Below, piece by piece: positions 61,259 to 64,000 of a stretch of DNA of 64,000 nt; the first letter of the stretch is position 1; each line of letters begins with the position of its first letter. The stretch covers positions 225,472 to 289,471 of the forward strand of contig JAIRPP010000008.1 in assembly GCA_031256955.1 (NCBI GenBank), read 5' to 3'. Below the pieces are notes generated by a model. That model made no database searches. It was given only the letters and a program-made list of their open reading frames with translations, and was not told the origin of the DNA. This stretch comes from Candidatus Methanoplasma sp. Its GTDB lineage: Archaea > Thermoplasmatota > Thermoplasmata > Methanomassiliicoccales > Methanomethylophilaceae. The translations under genes and the position numbers were made by a program.

Positions 61259-62974
61259 TCACATCTCCTCCGGGGCCTTCATGCCCATGCAGTCCAGCGC
61301 GTTGCGCAGGACCGTCCTGGCGCACTCCACCAGGGTGAGCCTCGCATCGCGCAGCTCCCCCGAGGATATGACCGGCACCGCGGCGTAGAACTGGTTGAAC
61401 GCGGACGCCACCTCGTGGGCGTACGCGGGGAGCAGGTGCACGCGCCTCAGCTCCCCCGCCGAGCGGACGACCTCCCCGAACCTGGACAGGCTCCTTATCA
61501 GCCTGGCCTCCAGCTCGTCGGTGAGCTTGGACGGGTCCGGGTCGGGGGAGTACGCCCCCGCCTTCCTGAGCATGCTGCACGCCCTGGCGTGCACGTACTG
61601 TATGTACGGCCCGCTGTTGCCGTCGAAGTTCAGCGCGTCCTCCCATCTGAAGACCAGCTGCTTCTCCGGCTGCACCCTGACTATGTTGTACCTTATGGCT
61701 CCCACCCCCACCGCCTCGGCGATCTCGTCCGCCTTCTCCGCGGGGATGTCCGGGCGGCGCGACAGCACCTCGGCGCGGGCGCGGTCCACCGCCTCGTCGA
61801 TGAGGTCGTCCAGATAGACCACCACGCCCTTCCTGGTGGACATCTTGCCCTCCGGGAGGGACACGAACGAATAGAACATGGGCTCCGGGAGCCTGTCGCT
61901 CCCGAGTATCCTCAACGCGGAGCACAGCTGCTTGGACCCCAGCTTCTGGTCCTCCCCGAGCACGTCTATGACCCTGTCGGACCTGGAGAACTTGTCCATG
62001 TGGTAGGCCAGGTCCCTGGTGGTGTACAGCGTCGTCCCGTCGGACCTGGTGAACGTGAACCTGGTGTTCTTCCCCTGGATCCCGAAGTCCTTGAGGTCCA
62101 GGTTCCAGGATCCGTCCTCCGTCTGCTCCGCGTGCTCCGACGCCTTCAGCTCGGAGACTATCCTCGCGGCCGACCCGTCCGCTATGAAGTCCGACTCCCA
62201 GGTGTACCTGTCCAGCTCCACGCCTATGGCGGAGAGCGTGGCCCTCAGGCCGCCCAGCATGGCCTCGGCGGTCTCCCTGACCTTGCCTATGACCTCCGCG
62301 TCGCCCGCCTCGAACCTCCGGAGCATCTCGGCTATCCGCTCCTGCACCTCCGGCTCGCCCTCCATCCTCCTGTTGGCCTCCCTGTAGTAGGGCACCAGCC
62401 TGTGATCCGTCTTGTCGCGGTCCGCCCCGCCGGCGTCCGCCTCCGGGACGTTCTCGACCCCCCACGTCAGGACGACCACCTGCTTCCCCACGTCGTTCAC
62501 GTAGTACTCGGTGGTCACGTCGTGGCCGCACCTGGAGAGGCACCTGGCCAGCGTGTCCCCTATGATGGGGTTCCTGGCGCGCCCCACGTGTATGGGGCCC
62601 GTCGGGTTGGTGGAGGTGTGCTCCACGTTGACCCTCAGCCCGCTGGGCGGGGCGGACCCGTACCCGTCCCCCTCCCTGAGTATGTCTTCCAGGGTCTCCC
62701 TGGCCAGCGCCTCCGCGTCTATCGCGAAGTTCACGTAGCCGTTCAGGGGGCTCGCGCCCGCTATCAGCCCGGACGGGGATATCTCCCCCGCGATCCTCTC
62801 CGCCAGCTCCTTCGGGGCCATCCCGGCCGCCTTCGACATGGAGAAGCACGGCACGGACAGGTCCGCCCTGTCCGAGACCTCCGTCGCGACCTGCGCCGCC
62901 TCGACCCCCATGCGGGACAGCGCCGCCGACACGGCCTCCGCCGCCTCCCTCGCGAATCTCTCTCTGACCTTCAT
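61259..62974 (-). CDS. argS: Arginyl-tRNA synthetase
   Basis: 571-residue class I synthetase. HIGH-like site NPTGPIHVGRARN, N-terminal Add-1 domain, KMSKS-like EGKMSTRKG and an anticodon-binding C-terminal domain ending at the family tail. The ATG at 62974 overlaps the aRF1 stop. Confidence 0.97.
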   Translation of the reverse strand: MKVRERFAREAAEAVSAALSRMGVEAAQVATEVSDRADLSVPCFSMSKAAGMAPKELAERIAGEISPSGLIAGASPLNGYVNFAIDAEALARETLEDILREGDGYGSAPPSGLRVNVEHTSTNPTGPIHVGRARNPIIGDTLARCLSRCGHDVTTEYYVNDVGKQVVVLTWGVENVPEADAGGADRDKTDHRLVPYYREANRRMEGEPEVQERIAEMLRRFEAGDAEVIGKVRETAEAMLGGLRATLSAIGVELDRYTWESDFIADGSAARIVSELKASEHAEQTEDGSWNLDLKDFGIQGKNTRFTFTRSDGTTLYTTRDLAYHMDKFSRSDRVIDVLGEDQKLGSKQLCSALRILGSDRLPEPMFYSFVSLPEGKMSTRKGVVVYLDDLIDEAVDRARAEVLSRRPDIPAEKADEIAEAVGVGAIRYNIVRVQPEKQLVFRWEDALNFDGNSGPYIQYVHARACSMLRKAGAYSPDPDPSKLTDELEARLIRSLSRFGEVVRSAGELRRVHLLPAYAHEVASAFNQFYAAVPVISSGELRDARLTLVECARTVLRNALDCMGMKAPEEM

Positions 62975-62976
62975 AG

Positions 62977-64000
62977 TCACGCCGTCCTGTATCTCAGTAT
63001 CGCCGCCATGCCCCCGAACGCCTTCAGGAGCATGTCCCCCTCCTCCGAGTCCCCGGAGATCAGCTGCACATGGGTGCTGAACTTGTCGGCCGCCTCGAAC
63101 AGGCCGTCTATCAGGTCCTCGCTGGAGGTCACCTTCGCCTGCGCCCCGCACACGGGGCAGGCCATCTTCGCGTCCGGGTCGTCCACGGTCGCGCCGGACG
63201 AGTGCCCCGACGCGCACTCCAGGGTGACCCTGGACCTGTCCAGGGTCTCCGACACCAGCAGCACGTCCACCGCGCCCACGTCCAGGGCCGCCCTGACGTC
63301 TCCCTCCCCGTAGGCGGAGAGGCCCCCGTCGGGCTTCCTGATCTCCCTGAACAGCCTCTGCATGTACTCCTTCTCCACGGTCAGCTGGATGTCCACCAGC
63401 GTGTCCTTGGCGGCGTCCACCAGCTCGCGCAGGCCGGACTCGTCCGTGTACCCGGTGTCGAAGTACGGGGTGACGACCTTCTTCCTGAGCTCGTGGTGCA
63501 GGTACTCCTCCTTGACGAAGAAGTCCTTCGTGGATCCCGGGCCTCCGACGAGTATGCCCTGCAGCCCCTCTCGGTTGAGGAAGACCTCGGTGGCGTTGTC
63601 CGCCACCTTCTTGTAGAACTCGTGCGCCGCGATCTCGATCAGCCTCTCGAAACGGACCGACGACTGCCCCCCCTGGTGGTGCTTGCTGGGGACCAGGGAG
63701 TCGAAGTGCTTCAGCACGGTTATCTTGCTGCCGGAGAGCATCCCCAGGGTCGCCTCCTTCCTGTCTATGGTTATCAGGCCGTACGACTTCTTCTCCAGGA
63801 GCATGGCGTCCAGGGGCTCGGTGAAGAAGGACGAGTCGCATCGATAATAGAAGGTGGATATGGCCTCGGGGGGCTCCAGGGTGTACTGGACCATCTTGGT
63901 CTGGTCGCCCGCGCGGGGGACCTCCCCGCAGAACACGACGATGCCCTTCTCCGGGACCGTCCTGTACGTCTTCAGCCTGGACATTATGGAGTCGATCGCG
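62977..64000 (-). CDS. prf1: Peptide chain release factor aRF1 (partial, 5' end beyond the right edge)
   Basis: Class I release factor that reads all stop codons in archaea. The catalytic GGQ motif is in HHQGGQSSVRFERL; the Pelota-like C-terminal domain and zinc-site CPVC near the end are present. The N-terminal stop-codon recognition region (NIKS, YxCxxxF) lies mostly outside the window; about 341 codons are inside. Its reading of TAG matters for a possible pyrrolysine-decoding organism. Confidence 0.96.
   Translation of the reverse strand, partial: AIDSIMSRLKTYRTVPEKGIVVFCGEVPRAGDQTKMVQYTLEPPEAISTFYYRCDSSFFTEPLDAMLLEKKSYGLITIDRKEATLGMLSGSKITVLKHFDSLVPSKHHQGGQSSVRFERLIEIAAHEFYKKVADNATEVFLNREGLQGILVGGPGSTKDFFVKEEYLHHELRKKVVTPYFDTGYTDESGLRELVDAAKDTLVDIQLTVEKEYMQRLFREIRKPDGGLSAYGEGDVRAALDVGAVDVLLVSETLDRSRVTLECASGHSSGATVDDPDAKMACPVCGAQAKVTSSEDLIDGLFEAADKFSTHVQLISGDSEEGDMLLKAFGGMAAILRYRTA

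Overview
The window is high-GC archaeal DNA, most likely from a methylotrophic methanogen of the order Methanomassiliicoccales (Thermoplasmatota). Archaeal markers are the proteasome alpha subunit, exosome Rrp4/Rrp41/Rrp42, SBDS, L37Ae, L44e, S27e, Rpo12, Pcc1, prefoldin beta, aIF2-alpha, Nop10, an archaeal-type SAM synthetase, PurP, aRF1 and an intron-containing tRNA-Tyr. A corrinoid methyltransferase island points to methylotrophic methanogenesis. Of 68 protein genes whose 3' end lies in the window, I read 61 TGA, 7 TAA and no TAG stops, which fits a lineage that decodes TAG as pyrrolysine. The order-level assignment is inference; no 16S rRNA or mcr gene is present.

Layout. 0-2.4 kb: a taurine/nitrate-type ABC importer (minus strand) whose binding protein looks circularly permuted. 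2.7-4.8 kb: cystathionine gamma-lyase/synthase and cysteine synthase/CBS pair. 4.9-9.6 kb: proteasome, SBDS, exosome, ribosomal and polymerase small subunits, Pcc1, prefoldin. 9.6-15.3 kb: NatAB-like ABC exporter, DHH phosphoesterase, TyrRS, RpiA, Dph6. 15.3-19.0 kb: a 1250-residue HRDC/DUF4011-helicase/Vsr-like nuclease protein of probable defence type. 19-22.3 kb: thioesterase, MFS exporter, TctA-like permease. 22.4-24.6 kb: L44e, S27e, aIF2-alpha, Nop10, PAC2 operon, followed by tRNA-Tyr. 24.9-25.6 kb: a non-coding element with long inverted ends and an exact 59-bp direct repeat. 25.6-26.1 kb: a zinc-ribbon membrane protein split by a 13-G tract. 26.5-29.4 kb: a second taurine/nitrate-type ABC importer.

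29.6-43.5 kb is a corrinoid/metal island: a CobN-type chelatase (with a frameshift), flavodoxin, DUF3793, DUF1638, tRNA-Gln, a BtuFCD-type ABC importer, then on the opposite strand a corrinoid protein, a UroD-fold methyltransferase, a zinc-ribbon protein and a HyuA-like ASKHA ATPase, and a DUF6951-like protein. The cobN-like and btuF-like promoters share the palindrome TTGGA-N7-TCCAA, suggesting one regulator couples corrinoid uptake with metal insertion. I infer that the uptake system feeds a methyl-transfer cassette resembling the methylthiol (MtsAB) type.

43.5-46.2 kb: two PhoU/TrkA-C proteins divergent from an SLC41/MgtE-type cation transporter. 46.3-48.0 kb: a secreted protein and small membrane partner of unknown function. 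48.2-53.0 kb: tRNA-Val, RNase Z, an HTH-CBS regulator, SAM synthetase, DUF4443 and a TIM-barrel isomerase-like gene. 53.1-58.0 kb: six paralogous polytopic membrane proteins, four of them as two tandem A-B pairs, plus a small glycine-rich protein; this uncharacterised family expansion is the most novel-looking block. 58.0-64.0 kb: PurP, a secreted anchor protein with a Lys/Pro/Glu tail, a lipoate ligase-like protein, a GNAT acetyltransferase, ArgS and aRF1 (cut by the right edge).
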